Shown piece after piece: positions 35,324-44,717 of a stretch of DNA of 64,000 bases. Source of the stretch: Clostridium aceticum (GTDB lineage: Bacteria; Bacillota; Clostridia; Peptostreptococcales; Natronincolaceae); NCBI RefSeq assembly GCF_001042715.1, contig NZ_CP009687.1, forward strand, positions 2,843,418 through 2,907,417. Reading direction: 5' to 3'. The first letter of the stretch is position 1. Each line of letters begins with the position of its first letter. The translations under genes and the position numbers were made by a program. The notes beneath the pieces are model-generated. The model was not told the DNA's origin, did no database searches, and saw only the letters and a list, made by a program, of their open reading frames with translations.

Positions 35324-35734
35324 TTAGTTTTTAGAAATTCTTCTGTTGAAGGTAAATCTGTAGCTAGCATTTTTATTTTGTTTTATGTAATATCGATAGA
35401 AGGTACGGGTACTATTTTTCTTATCCTGAATTACATCTAATCTCCCTATTTTTTCAAACTTTAAGGTTTTTAGCTCATCTTCCCCTACCACTACATACTG
35501 TATATTTAAGCTATCAGAGATTCCTTCTTGCCCTTCCCTATATGCTATTGAGAAGAATTTAGGCTGAGCTTTAACCATAATATTATTTTCATTATCAATG
35601 ACCTCAACAGGCAATTCTGTTTTCATAGTATACACCAAGGCTCTTATGAATGTTCCATAATTAGTGGAAGCTAATTGTTTAATATCACAGTATTCTAGAC
35701 ACCTATCTAATGATTCTGAGGTTATCATATTCAT
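35324..35734 (-). CDS. unknown protein next to serine recombinase, 136 aa
   Basis: The start at 35734 follows GAAAGGGTG. It is 13 bases after the recombinase stop codon, so the two are almost certainly co-transcribed. It appears beta-rich, with no recognised domain. Genes in this place beside large serine integrases are sometimes directionality factors, but there is no sequence proof. Confidence 0.5.
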   Translation of the reverse strand: MNMITSESLDRCLEYCDIKQLASTNYGTFIRALVYTMKTELPVEVIDNENNIMVKAQPKFFSIAYREGQEGISDSLNIQYVVVGEDELKTLKFEKIGRLDVIQDKKNSTRTFYRYYIKQNKNASYRFTFNRRISKN

Positions 35735-35747
35735 ATTTACACCCTTT

Positions 35748-37424
35748 CTATTTCTCTTCCTTATATATCCTTACCACACACTCGACTGTACTCTCTTTGT
35801 CCCAACTTATTTCACTCACTTCACTACCATTAAAGAATACTGGAAATCTAAACTTTATATTCTTTAAGATACGACCATCTTCTAATTCTTCTGGATAAAT
35901 TTCAATTTTCTCAACAAAACTCTTTATAAACTCCTGTTTTTCAAAGTCTGTAAATTCATCATAAAACTGGTCGAACATTTTTAAAATGTTGTAAATGCCA
36001 TCAGAATTAAGTCTATCTAACTTAACATTCTGTATTCTTGTTTTAACCTCTTCCATCTCTATTTCAATAGAGTCTATCCTTTCATAGAATTTATTTAGAC
36101 GTTCCTGCATGTCCTTATATTTTCTTTCATACGAAGAGTCCATAACATCTAGCCCATCAATTTGTTGTGCTAATTTATTTTTTGCCGTATTTTCTTGGCG
36201 ATATGATTTTTTTAGAGTTTCTAAATTCTCTTCCAGTTGAGCAGTATCAATTTTAGAATTAATTTTATCTTTTATAGCATTCTCAAACTTTTCATTATGA
36301 ACTAACTTAGTAATAATCTCAGCAACAGCATCATCTACTAAGTCTTGACTCCACTGCTTACTGTAATTGCATTTATGACCACTTACACTCCTCCTATGTT
36401 TACAAGCATAGTAGAAGTAATCTCTATAATAAGTGCCGTCCTTCTTCTTTTTCCTATTCACATTACCATACATGGGCGCACCACAATTGGGACATTTTAG
36501 TATACCAGATAAAATATGTGCGTGTTCTAAACTGTACTTCTTCTCATGTTTAAAACCAGTTGTTTTACGCTTTTCTTGTGCTGCTTGCCATATTTCTTCT
36601 GATACTATAGCCTCATGAATTCCATCATAAACGGGAAACTCTTTCTGCTTTACAATATGGAACTGATTTCGTTTACCTTGAATTTTCTCGTTTCTTCTCC
36701 TACCATACGCTATTTTACCACAATAAACAGGGTTATCTAAAACAGCCTTTACAAAAGATGCAGAAAAGGCATCAAGTGTACCATTTTGACGTTTTTTCTT
36801 TTTATACCCGTTGTTATTGAGATAAGAAGCTACTGCATTTATACCTTTATTTGTAGTAGTAAATTGCTCATAAATAACTTTTATAACTTCTACCTCATCT
36901 TCCGCTATTAGTAGTTCCCCTTCTTTCAATAGATAACCATATGGTGCAAAACCGCCATTCCATTTACCTTCCCTTGCCTTTTGCTTACGTCCTGCCATAG
37001 TTTGTAATAGAATGTTATCCCTCTCTATCTCTGAAACAGCAGAAAGTACAGATATCATAAGTTTTCCACTATCAATACTGCTATCTATTTTTTCATCCCA
37101 GCTAAATAGATTTACACCATAATCTTGCATTTTCTGTACAGATGCTAGTATATCTGCTGTATTTCTACCAAAACGAGAAAGTTTAAAAACCAAAACAAAA
37201 TCAATATTATCTTTTTGATCTTCGATGTCTTTCATCATCTGTTTAAAATCGTCTCTGTCTTCAACATTCTTACCTGATTTTCCTTCATCTGAATACTCTT
37301 TAACTATTACCATGTCAGTAAGCTTAGCATATTCTTCAAGTTTTTCCCTCTGTGCATCAAGACTATAGCCATCAACCTGTGAGGCTGTTGAAACCCTTGT
37401 ATAAATGTAACACCTTTTTTTCAT
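35748..37424 (-). CDS. large serine recombinase
   Basis: The start at 37424 (MKKRCYIYTRVS) follows AAAGGAG by 9 bases. The 558 residues have an N-terminal resolvase domain (YTRVSTASQVDGYSLDAQ, with the nucleophile Ser near position 12), a Recombinase domain, a zinc-ribbon domain (CPNCGAPMYGNV and a following YYACKHR) and a long C-terminal coiled coil that controls directionality. Size and order match TnpX-type and phage integrases. The recombinase lies at the border between defence-like single genes and the right-hand element, so it probably integrates that element. Confidence 0.93.
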   Translation of the reverse strand: MKKRCYIYTRVSTASQVDGYSLDAQREKLEEYAKLTDMVIVKEYSDEGKSGKNVEDRDDFKQMMKDIEDQKDNIDFVLVFKLSRFGRNTADILASVQKMQDYGVNLFSWDEKIDSSIDSGKLMISVLSAVSEIERDNILLQTMAGRKQKAREGKWNGGFAPYGYLLKEGELLIAEDEVEVIKVIYEQFTTTNKGINAVASYLNNNGYKKKKRQNGTLDAFSASFVKAVLDNPVYCGKIAYGRRRNEKIQGKRNQFHIVKQKEFPVYDGIHEAIVSEEIWQAAQEKRKTTGFKHEKKYSLEHAHILSGILKCPNCGAPMYGNVNRKKKKDGTYYRDYFYYACKHRRSVSGHKCNYSKQWSQDLVDDAVAEIITKLVHNEKFENAIKDKINSKIDTAQLEENLETLKKSYRQENTAKNKLAQQIDGLDVMDSSYERKYKDMQERLNKFYERIDSIEIEMEEVKTRIQNVKLDRLNSDGIYNILKMFDQFYDEFTDFEKQEFIKSFVEKIEIYPEELEDGRILKNIKFRFPVFFNGSEVSEISWDKESTVECVVRIYKEEK

Positions 37425-37502
37425 CTGCATCAACTCCTTTCCACGCACACAGTAATTCACTGTCCCAACAATTATATCGGATTCTATTTGGAATGTATAT
37501 AT

Positions 37503-37533
37503 AAAAATAAAAAGAACCCTAAATGAGTTCTTT
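37503..37533 (-). terminator. terminator after the 47-residue gene
   Basis: AGAAC and GTTCT form a stem around TCATTTAGG, followed by TTTTTATTTTT on the minus strand. Confidence 0.55.
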
Positions 37534-37547
37534 CTAAATTTATTGTG

Positions 37548-37691
37548 CTATTTTATTTCTATTTCGTGACTATATTTTTCTATCACTCTTACCATAAAAT
37601 CTATACAACGCTCAAAATTTGCATCCCTTATAAACTTTGAGTCCTCTTTAATGTCCGTTACACATTGTTCTGCTTTTATATTTTTCAACAT
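37548..37691 (-). CDS. small unknown protein, 47 aa
   Basis: An AGGAGG site lies 8 bases before the ATG at 37691. The 47-residue product is helical and charged (MLKNIKAEQCVTDIKED, then a DFMVRVIEKY segment). No family recognised. It has its own terminator just before the serine recombinase start. The strong site and regular codon use make it a real small gene. Confidence 0.6.
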   Translation of the reverse strand: MLKNIKAEQCVTDIKEDSKFIRDANFERCIDFMVRVIEKYSHEIEIK

Positions 37692-37849
37692 ATTGATATC
37701 CTCCTATTTTGTTTGATGGAGGTTATCTCTATATGTTATTTGATATTGTTGGGTATCTTTTCAACTAGCTATTTGATTGAATAAAATCTAATAACAAAAA
37801 TGAAAAAGAAGACACTTATCATTAATTGATAAATGCCTTCTTACCATTA

Positions 37850-37867
37850 CAACTAGTACACTAGTTG
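37850..37867. repeat. perfect palindrome
   Basis: CAACTAGTACACTAGTTG has 8-bp arms around a 2-base centre. It is part of the 210-base spacer upstream of the serine-recombinase unit. It could be a recombinase or regulator site; no second copy was found. Confidence 0.4.
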
Positions 37868-37901
37868 CCTATTTATTTCATTTGAATTCCTGAATCCTTA
37901 T

Positions 37902-38822
37902 CTATTCTACATCTGCATCGGTTAAATCTTCAAAGTTTATATTCTCTAAATCAATATCAACTTCATCTTTACTTGATAGTATATTCGGATCATATTGTAT
38001 TCTCTTACTCTTTAGCTCACCCTTTTTAATTACTTCAGTCACAATTACTCCACCTTTTGTTTGTTCCATATCTTCTATTGTAATTTCTTTTTCATCTGGA
38101 TCTATATCATCTTTCTGCTCTGTTGAATCTGTTTCCTCCAGCTCAATAAATCTTTCTCCCTCTAATAAGACTTTAAGGATTTTATATCTCTTTAAGTCCT
38201 CACCTTCTAATTTATGAGCCGATACTAAATAATTCAAGTATCCTACTTGCTCATCAGGGATATTTTCACTTATATACTTCCTTTGTGCCTTTGTATATGG
38301 AGCAATTACACGAAGCAATTCTTCAAATTCTTCTTCAGTTAAATTATCATTAACTGCTGTTTTAGGAATTGTTAATGCCAAGTTATTAAGCATCTTTCTA
38401 TTTCCACCATATTTAGTATATGCCATGTTTAACATTTTTTCATATTCAGTTATATTCAATTCATATGAGAATATAACTTTAATTACTGTATCATTAGGAA
38501 AGAAATTAAGTAATTTCTTTCTATCGTAGTCTACATTTTGACTTACAGAAGATGCTTTTAATTGTTCTTCTTCCTTCACTGTCAAATTGTAACTATTTAC
38601 AAAATCTCTTACTGAACTACCGTTACTCTTAATGTAATTCTTTGTATTTTCACTTGTAATTCTTGTAGTCATCACTAAATTAATAAGCCCTTTTAGAAAT
38701 TCATACCGTCTTTCTGATAGTTTAACATTCCTATAAACTCCAGTCATTTTAGTTAAGAAGTTACCATTACTATCCATGATACAACCATATAATCCCTTTA
38801 AATCCCTAATCATGTTTGCCAT
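37902..38822 (-). CDS. unknown protein, 306 aa
   Basis: The start at 38822 follows GCGGAGG. The first 230 residues appear helical and soluble (GLYGCIMDSNGNFLTKMTG near the start). The last 80 are very acidic (DDIDPDEKEITIEDMEQ and a DLENINFEDLTDADVE tail). No family recognised. It is the first long gene of the right-hand element. The acidic tail resembles tails of DNA-mimic or protein-binding proteins, which is only an analogy. Confidence 0.6.
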   Translation of the reverse strand: MANMIRDLKGLYGCIMDSNGNFLTKMTGVYRNVKLSERRYEFLKGLINLVMTTRITSENTKNYIKSNGSSVRDFVNSYNLTVKEEEQLKASSVSQNVDYDRKKLLNFFPNDTVIKVIFSYELNITEYEKMLNMAYTKYGGNRKMLNNLALTIPKTAVNDNLTEEEFEELLRVIAPYTKAQRKYISENIPDEQVGYLNYLVSAHKLEGEDLKRYKILKVLLEGERFIELEETDSTEQKDDIDPDEKEITIEDMEQTKGGVIVTEVIKKGELKSKRIQYDPNILSSKDEVDIDLENINFEDLTDADVE

Positions 38823-39118
38823 ATAAATTACCTCCGCTCAATTTTGAATTTTCATTTGATTTTTATAAAATTTTTCTATATTTCCTTTATTCCTATTTTC
38901 CTCTAATTTTTCTTTTTCTGGAAACATAGCCTTTTACCCCATGAATTCTACTTTTAACTTCTTCATAGAACCTTTAATTTTATAAAATCTATAAATTTTT
39001 CATAAAGATGTTTTTTATAAAGAATATTTTAATAAAAATAGGGTCTACATTTATAAAACTCCAATGTTTTCAAAATATGCAGAGGTAATTTATATGCAAC
39101 TACACCTTCAATGCTTGT

Positions 39119-39799
39119 TTACAATTGGATTTTAAACTCTTTAAAGATAATTTCCATTTTTTCAATGTTAGACTTGAATTGCTCTAAGTAATCTTTCTCT
39201 ATATCATAAGCTACATAAAATACATTAAGTAACACTGTTATTACTCCTGTAAACAACTTAGTGTCTTGTTTTATATTTCTCATTGCCATTGCACATCTTG
39301 CAATTGTTTTCGCCCATAATATACTCGCCTCGTCCCACTCAGAAACCTTAAACTTATCAAGCCATTCTTTTAATGTATGTTCTTCACCTGTTCCATTTCC
39401 ACAGCTATATGGCTGTTCAAAATATCCAAAGCTTTCTTCTTCTCCTGCTATGAATATCCTACCTAGTGGGTATATTGCACATACAATAGGTTTGTCCTCT
39501 TGAACTGTGCACTTTCCTTTTCTTAATAATGGACAACTACCATCATACCTTGCTTTTAATATAACCACTGGAAGATATGAACTATCTCCAACGTACCATT
39601 CTGTGTACTCCTCGATAAATTCAAAAGGTTTAATATTTAATGCTCTTGATACCCTAAACACATCATAACCAGTTAACATTATAGGCTCTTGCCTTTTCCT
39701 ACAGCAATCTCCACACATTTTACATCCAAATTTGAAAGTATCTTCTTTCGTCATAATGCTAGTCATAAAGCTCTCAATGTCTTCTTTCTTATATCTCAT
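39119..39799 (-). CDS. YkgJ-type Cys-cluster (CxxCxxCC) protein
   Basis: The 226 residues contain FKFGCKMCGDCCRKRQEP at the N-terminus and, further on, a CTVQEDKPIVCAIYPLG segment. Together these are the Cys pattern of the YkgJ/UPF0153 family, which probably binds Fe-S or zinc. The central GTGEEHTL region and C-terminal helices complete it. The site AAGGAGG precedes the ATG. It may be a zinc- or iron-sulfur-dependent enzyme; the true activity of the family is unknown. Confidence 0.75.
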   Translation of the reverse strand: MRYKKEDIESFMTSIMTKEDTFKFGCKMCGDCCRKRQEPIMLTGYDVFRVSRALNIKPFEFIEEYTEWYVGDSSYLPVVILKARYDGSCPLLRKGKCTVQEDKPIVCAIYPLGRIFIAGEEESFGYFEQPYSCGNGTGEEHTLKEWLDKFKVSEWDEASILWAKTIARCAMAMRNIKQDTKLFTGVITVLLNVFYVAYDIEKDYLEQFKSNIEKMEIIFKEFKIQL

Positions 39800-40101
39800 A
39801 TCTTTGTTCCTCCTTAAATATTATTTGATTTATCCACTTTTCCAAAAATGGAATGTGATTATATCGGAACATTTATTGGCTTACAAGAAAAAGATTAGAA
39901 TATTTTAATTTATAACTAGCCAATTTAAAGAATTAAAATTATTCTTGTTTTTATTAAATCCCTAATTTTATATGCCTACTCATCATCTTCACTAGTCCAC
40001 ATTAAGTAGTAAATTTAATGCTCCACTTTTTCTTTTATAAATACCAATGCCATGTATATCACTTATTAACTAGTCCCTTGTTTGTCCCTAAAATTGAATA
40101 T

Positions 40102-40146
40102 AAAAATAGAACTAATCAATAATCACCAATTATTAACTAGTTCTAT
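40102..40146 (-). terminator. terminator in the 40-kb repeat region
   Basis: An 18-bp imperfect stem (ATAGAACTAATCAATAAT against ATTATTAACTAGTTCTAT) is followed by TTTTTAT on the minus strand. It lies in the 814-base spacer 39800-40613, downstream of the repeats, so it could end a transcript coming from them. Confidence 0.55.
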
Positions 40147-40270
40147 GAATGTATATTTTATTTTCAATTATTCATATAAATTGAAATATCCTTACAGTGT
40201 ATATTAAATTTTATTTTACTACCTTAAATAAATGTTTGAATATCTATGCTCTCCTTTTTTAGATTTAACT

Positions 40271-40392
40271 TAAACTTACTTTCTCCCTTTTACTGTTCTA
40301 CTTGAACTTACATTCTCCCAACACTAAAATTTCAAACCATTTTTAAACTTACTTTCATCTGTTTGATGTTCTATTTGAACTTACTTTCCTCT
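40271..40392. repeat. two copies of a 48-bp unit with iteron-like half-sites
   Basis: On the minus strand each unit has GTAAGTTCAA then AGAACA and later GAAAGTAAGTTTAA. The four half-sites start at 40271, 40303, 40344 and 40376, giving a 73-base period between units. The 814-base spacer has no convincing gene. Possible roles are a regulator-binding array, a replication origin or a small RNA. Confidence 0.6.
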
Positions 40393-40548
40393 GAATTTTA
40401 TCCTAATGTTATCATTTTTCTATTTCAATGCCTTCTACTCTATTTATTACTCTAGTTAAATATTTTCTTTGGATATCAATCAACACATAATGTAGATAAC
40501 CCGTTACCTACAGTCCTTCATTTTTCTACTTCACTGAATTCTTTACAT

Positions 40549-40585
40549 AAAAATAGTACTCTCCTTCAAGTGGAAAGTACTACCT
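40549..40585 (-). terminator. terminator after the AAA ATPase gene
   Basis: GTAGTACT and AGTACTA pair around a GGA/TCC extension, followed by TTTTT on the minus strand. Confidence 0.6.
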
Positions 40586-40613
40586 CTATATATCAAATAA
40601 ACTTATATTGTAA

Positions 40614-41486
40614 TTAGTAATGTAGTTTGTTTTCAAATATTTCTTCAGGGTCATCTGCTGTTTGGAACTTGATTTTAACTCTCATAGCAACTGCTAGGTC
40701 TTTGTATATGTCTGCTGTACTTACTTCATTAGTGTCATTCATAACAGCCCTCTTCATTGCCCTCTCCACTAAACCTTGGATTTCATAGTAACTTAATTTA
40801 GCATACTGACTTGCTCTCCTGCTGATTATGTCCACAGTTGTTTGGTCTACGTCATCAATTATCTTAAACTTTGGATATATAAAGTGTTTTATAGCATCTT
40901 TAATATCTATCTCTGGTCGTCTGAACTCCATCTTAAGATTAAAACGTCTTTCAAATGCAGGGTCAAGTCTATGCAACATATTAGTCGCACTTACAAATAT
41001 ATTCGTCTTGTTCATTTGGTCTAAATATTGGAATATACTATTGGTAGCACGTCTAATTGTTCCAGTATCTGCTCCACCAGTATCCCTTTGCCAAGCTATT
41101 GCATCACACTCGTCAAACATCAGTAAACAATGTCCTAAATGGTTTGCAAGTTTAAATATCTTAGATATATTCATAGCAACAGTAGCCTCACTAAGTGCCT
41201 TTGCTATATCTACATATAACATTGTATAACCTAAATGATTACTCAATGCCTTACTTAAGAATGTCTTACCAGTACCAGAAGCTCCATACATTAATATTCT
41301 GTTCATTGGTTGCAATCCATAAGCTAATAATTTATCTCTATATTGTGTTTCCCTTATAAACGCTGATATTTTCTCTTTATTTTCATCGCTCAAAATTACA
41401 GATTCAAGCTTGATATTAGTATCAACTGGCATTATAAATTCTCCATAAATGTCTCTATATTCTTTTGATAATGTATTTATATCCAT
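40614..41486 (-). CDS. AAA+ ATPase (classical AAA, FtsH/spastin-like)
   Basis: The 290 residues are a single AAA module: Walker A GASGTGKTFLSKAL near residue 70, Walker B LLMFDECDAIA near residue 121, the sensor region NIFVSATNML and the arginine-finger part LDPAFERRF. The C-terminal lid (SYYEIQGLVERAMKRA) is normal. There is no protease or substrate domain, so it is probably a remodelling factor for a partner encoded nearby, such as the leucine-rich-repeat or receiver-like protein. AAGGAGG precedes the ATG. Confidence 0.85.
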   Translation of the reverse strand: MDINTLSKEYRDIYGEFIMPVDTNIKLESVILSDENKEKISAFIRETQYRDKLLAYGLQPMNRILMYGASGTGKTFLSKALSNHLGYTMLYVDIAKALSEATVAMNISKIFKLANHLGHCLLMFDECDAIAWQRDTGGADTGTIRRATNSIFQYLDQMNKTNIFVSATNMLHRLDPAFERRFNLKMEFRRPEIDIKDAIKHFIYPKFKIIDDVDQTTVDIISRRASQYAKLSYYEIQGLVERAMKRAVMNDTNEVSTADIYKDLAVAMRVKIKFQTADDPEEIFENKLHY

Positions 41487-41506
41487 GTTATATCCTCCTT
41501 AAAATT

Positions 41507-41544
41507 AAAGGATATACCTACTTTTAATATGTAGATATATCCTT
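41507..41544 (-). terminator. terminator after the LRR gene
   Basis: AAAGGATAT and ATATCCTTT pair around an inner CTAC/GTAG stem; the minus-strand side is followed by AATTTT. Confidence 0.6.
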
Positions 41545-41553
41545 TAGTTTTCC

Positions 41554-42909
41554 TTATTTTTTACTTATTGTTATTACACCGTCTTTTGTTACTTCAATTA
41601 CATTAGTTAATTCAGTTAATGTAATTTCACCAAAGCTGTCCTTATCTTTTATGAATATAATCTTTTTATCTAGAAGCTTTAAAGGTAAATTCCCGCTAAA
41701 CACTACTTTCAATTTATCATCTTCAATTTCTGATAGCTCTTTACTAATGTCTATTGAAATCTCATCTGAGTGTACTTTAATATTTCTTTTACCTAATATC
41801 CTTACAGCCCATGTATCATCACTATTTTCAACTGCAAATATCTTTAGATTCTTGTTATTAACAACTATAAATAATATAATAAATAATCCACCAACTGTAG
41901 TTACTATAATAGGTAATGCTGAATTCCTTTCTATATCAGTTTCTTGCATTGGATCTTGCTCCACTACTGCACTTACTTGTGGCTCACTCCATACCTCATA
42001 AATTGGTTTACTAACCTTTTCACCTGTTACTTCCCCTAACATTGAGTTAGTACCATCATTTTTCCAGAGTGGATTCCCATCTATATTGATAGTATCAAAT
42101 ATATCAAAAGGTAGTAATGGACTAATATCCTTTATATTATTATCTGTCAATAATAGTACTTCCAAGTTTCTCAAGTTTTCTAATGATTTAATATTTTCTA
42201 TATCTCCTTCTATTAATGCCAAATGTTTTAAATTAGTTTTATCTTCTAAAACACTGATATCCTTAATCTTACTGTCTACTATAATAAGAAACTCAAGTTT
42301 CAATGAATCCTTTAATGAACTTATATCTTCAATCCCACTGTTACCATAAGACTCAAAACTCTTTAATTCTGTCTTTCCCTCTAATACTCTGATATCACTT
42401 ATATTATTGTTTGAAATTACTAATGTCTCCAGTTTATTTAACTCTTTTAATGCCCCAATATCTGTTATGTTATTATTGTCTATATATAAAGTCTGTAATT
42501 CATTTAAATCCTTTAATGCATTTATACTCTCTATACTGTTATTGCTTAATGTTAGAGAATTTAGTTTTGTTAATCCTTTCAATGGACTTAAATCTTGTAT
42601 GTTATTATTTTGAATCCAGAGAACTTCTAAACTCTTTGCTTGCTCTAATCCTACTAAACTTGTGATTCCTTTATCTTCTTGTATTACTATTGTATCAATC
42701 TGCTCCATAACCTCTTTGGTCAGTATACCAGTTTCAATATAGTAATCGTAATTACCTTCTTTTAAAAACTCCTTAATTGCACTTTCCAAGTTCTTGTCCT
42801 CAAATGTTACCACTCCATTATCTGCGTATGCTACTGATAAACTTGTTAATATGAACATTAATACTAGTAATCCACTTACTATTCTGACTGCTTTCTTTGA
42901 TTTCTTCAT
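41554..42909 (-). CDS. membrane-anchored leucine-rich-repeat protein
   Basis: The 451 residues start with a signal peptide (RIVSGLLVLMFILTSLSVAYA). An N-terminal cap and about nine internalin-type 22-residue leucine-rich repeats follow, with units such as LNSLTLSNNSIESINALKDL. A membrane span at about 340-360 (IIVTTVGGLFIILFIVV) comes next and then a beta-rich cytoplasmic-side domain. The repeats would face outward and probably bind a protein partner. It is adjacent to the AAA ATPase and the receiver-like protein, and the three probably form one membrane complex; that is inferred. Confidence 0.85.
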   Translation of the reverse strand: MKKSKKAVRIVSGLLVLMFILTSLSVAYADNGVVTFEDKNLESAIKEFLKEGNYDYYIETGILTKEVMEQIDTIVIQEDKGITSLVGLEQAKSLEVLWIQNNNIQDLSPLKGLTKLNSLTLSNNSIESINALKDLNELQTLYIDNNNITDIGALKELNKLETLVISNNNISDIRVLEGKTELKSFESYGNSGIEDISSLKDSLKLEFLIIVDSKIKDISVLEDKTNLKHLALIEGDIENIKSLENLRNLEVLLLTDNNIKDISPLLPFDIFDTINIDGNPLWKNDGTNSMLGEVTGEKVSKPIYEVWSEPQVSAVVEQDPMQETDIERNSALPIIVTTVGGLFIILFIVVNNKNLKIFAVENSDDTWAVRILGKRNIKVHSDEISIDISKELSEIEDDKLKVVFSGNLPLKLLDKKIIFIKDKDSFGEITLTELTNVIEVTKDGVITISKK

Positions 42910-42942
42910 TTCATTTTCCTCCTTTATAATGTTTGTTTTTAA

Positions 42943-43674
42943 TTAATTGGCTTTTATCTTACCTAATAACTTCATGATTTCATCTATTAATGCTGGGAAA
43001 CTATTGATTCCTTGCTCACTTATATAATAATTAACTATGAATAGTACAATAATTGTTATTGCAATCTGCATAAAATACTCAATAATTATACTTATTAGAA
43101 TTACAAGTAAACTCAATAATTTTTGAATGTAATTCAGTAAAAATCTGAATGTACTCTCTTGCTTTACAGTTACTACTGGTTGTACCTTTTCAACTGTCTC
43201 TTTCACTAATTTTTCTACATCAACTGTATTTTCAATTTTTATAATGTCTTTTTCTTCTTTACTTTCTTTCTTTTCCTCTATATCTTCAGTCTCTTCTATC
43301 TCCTGTACGAATACAGCTCCATTCAAATAGTCTTCATCATCAAACAACACTATGTTTTCAACTTTATTGATTATCTCTTCTACGCTTATTGGATCAAATA
43401 ATATGTTTTTTACACCCAATGAAAGTAGTAATCTTAATTCTTCAGGTTCATCATTATCTTTAATGTAGAATATTTCTATATCTGATTCTATTAAATTCTT
43501 TAATACTGTCCTCAATTCTTCCAATGACCAATCTAAATGTCTACTTATTATTACTTTATCTAGGTAATCTATATTGTCTTCTAACTCTTCAACTGAATCT
43601 ATTACCCTGCTACCGTCTAACCTTATTTTTAATTCTTCTTTTAATTCTTTCTTCCATGTCATAATAGCTATCAT
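42943..43674 (-). CDS. receiver-like membrane protein, 243 aa
   Basis: The start at 43674 follows AAAGGAGG. The first 110 residues look like a receiver/pseudo-receiver fold: alternating strands such as DKVIISRHLD, DIEIFYIKDND and VKNILFD. There is no clear phosphoacceptor pair. An acidic linker follows and then two hydrophobic helices near the C-terminus. It resembles the receiver-like part of TadZ/CpaE proteins, with weak similarity. It is upstream of the LRR gene in the same direction. Confidence 0.55.
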   Translation of the reverse strand: MIAIMTWKKELKEELKIRLDGSRVIDSVEELEDNIDYLDKVIISRHLDWSLEELRTVLKNLIESDIEIFYIKDNDEPEELRLLLSLGVKNILFDPISVEEIINKVENIVLFDDEDYLNGAVFVQEIEETEDIEEKKESKEEKDIIKIENTVDVEKLVKETVEKVQPVVTVKQESTFRFLLNYIQKLLSLLVILISIIIEYFMQIAITIIVLFIVNYYISEQGINSFPALIDEIMKLLGKIKAN

Positions 43675-43791
43675 AGGGATCCTCCTTTCCTCTCCTCCTA
43701 CTATTTTTTAATTTTTAATATTTATAAACTAATACCTTATACGTAGATTTTTATGATTACAACTTTTCACTTATCGCCTTATGTAAATAAA

Positions 43792-43832
43792 ATAAAGAGC
43801 TACAAACTTGTAATTAGTCTGTAGCTCTTTAC
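43792..43832 (-). terminator. terminator after the DUF3846 gene
   Basis: AAAGAGCTACA and TGTAGCTCTTT form an 11-bp stem, followed by ATTTTATTT on the minus strand. Confidence 0.65.
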
Positions 43833-43851
43833 CTTTTGATTTCTTATAATT

Positions 43852-44229
43852 CTAAATGTTTATACACTTTATTATTACGATTCTACCATCTTCCATTATA
43901 AATGATTCAGGATATTTGAATTGTTCCATGTATGTTTCCACTTGCTGATTTGATAAACTTGCAAACTCATCACTATCAACAGGTGCATCACATATAAAGA
44001 AGTTACCTGCTATTATCTCATAAAGTTCTCCTGTTTCAGGGTGCATTAACCCTCGATTCAATGGCAGTCCGTTTATTTTACCTTCCTCATTACATACTAT
44101 TACAGCCGTATCATTGAATGGGTGTATTGTTTCAATATACCCACCAACTAACTTCTGCATCTCTTTAAGTGAATGTCCAATATTCCTTACTTCAGGTTTC
44201 TTTCCAGCTTCAATGTACACTATTCTCAT
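43852..44229 (-). CDS. DUF3846 family protein
   Basis: The 125 residues show the family pattern: SLKEMQKLVGGYIETIHPF near residues 22-40, a VIVCNEEGKINGLPLNR segment, ETGELYEIIAGNFFICD and a C-terminal helix. DUF3846 proteins occur mainly on plasmids, ICEs and phages of Firmicutes; function unknown. It is good evidence that the right part of the window is a mobile element. GGAGG precedes the ATG at 44229. Confidence 0.82.
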   Translation of the reverse strand: MRIVYIEAGKKPEVRNIGHSLKEMQKLVGGYIETIHPFNDTAVIVCNEEGKINGLPLNRGLMHPETGELYEIIAGNFFICDAPVDSDEFASLSNQQVETYMEQFKYPESFIMEDGRIVIIKCINI

Positions 44230-44717
44230 TCCAATTTACCTCCATCGTTCTTATTTTTCTTAACTAGAGCGATTGAGGTTATCAGAATTTTTATAGATAT
44301 GCAATATCATTATTTTATTATTTTTATTTTACTTGTTTACTTTTTTATAACTTGCTATTGAAAGCCTTGGAATATCTACACCCATTCCAATTACTCCATT
44401 TCAACCCTTTTAACTTAACTAACCTACAACCTTAAAACCCTCTGTGGCTTGCTGGTTTTGTTTTTGGACAACTTTACCACCCTACCCCTACACTTCACCA
44501 CTTAATACCTAAAACACCATAAAACTAATTTTGGACACTTTGGAATTAAACAACACTTTCTATCCATTTATACAACATATTATCCTATAACTTAGTTTAT
44601 TATTTTCAGCACATTTCTACATATTTCATGTATTACATTAGTTTAACTGGTCATATTTTCCTATTCATGTTATTATATTATTTATAATGTTCTATCAAAT
44701 TTTAAGAAGGTGTATTT
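44230..44717. other. 488-base divergent spacer without a gene
   Basis: Between the divergent DUF3846 and restriction genes. I see no open frame with a ribosome-binding site, no strong hairpin and no repeat. It probably holds two divergent promoters. Confidence 0.5.
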
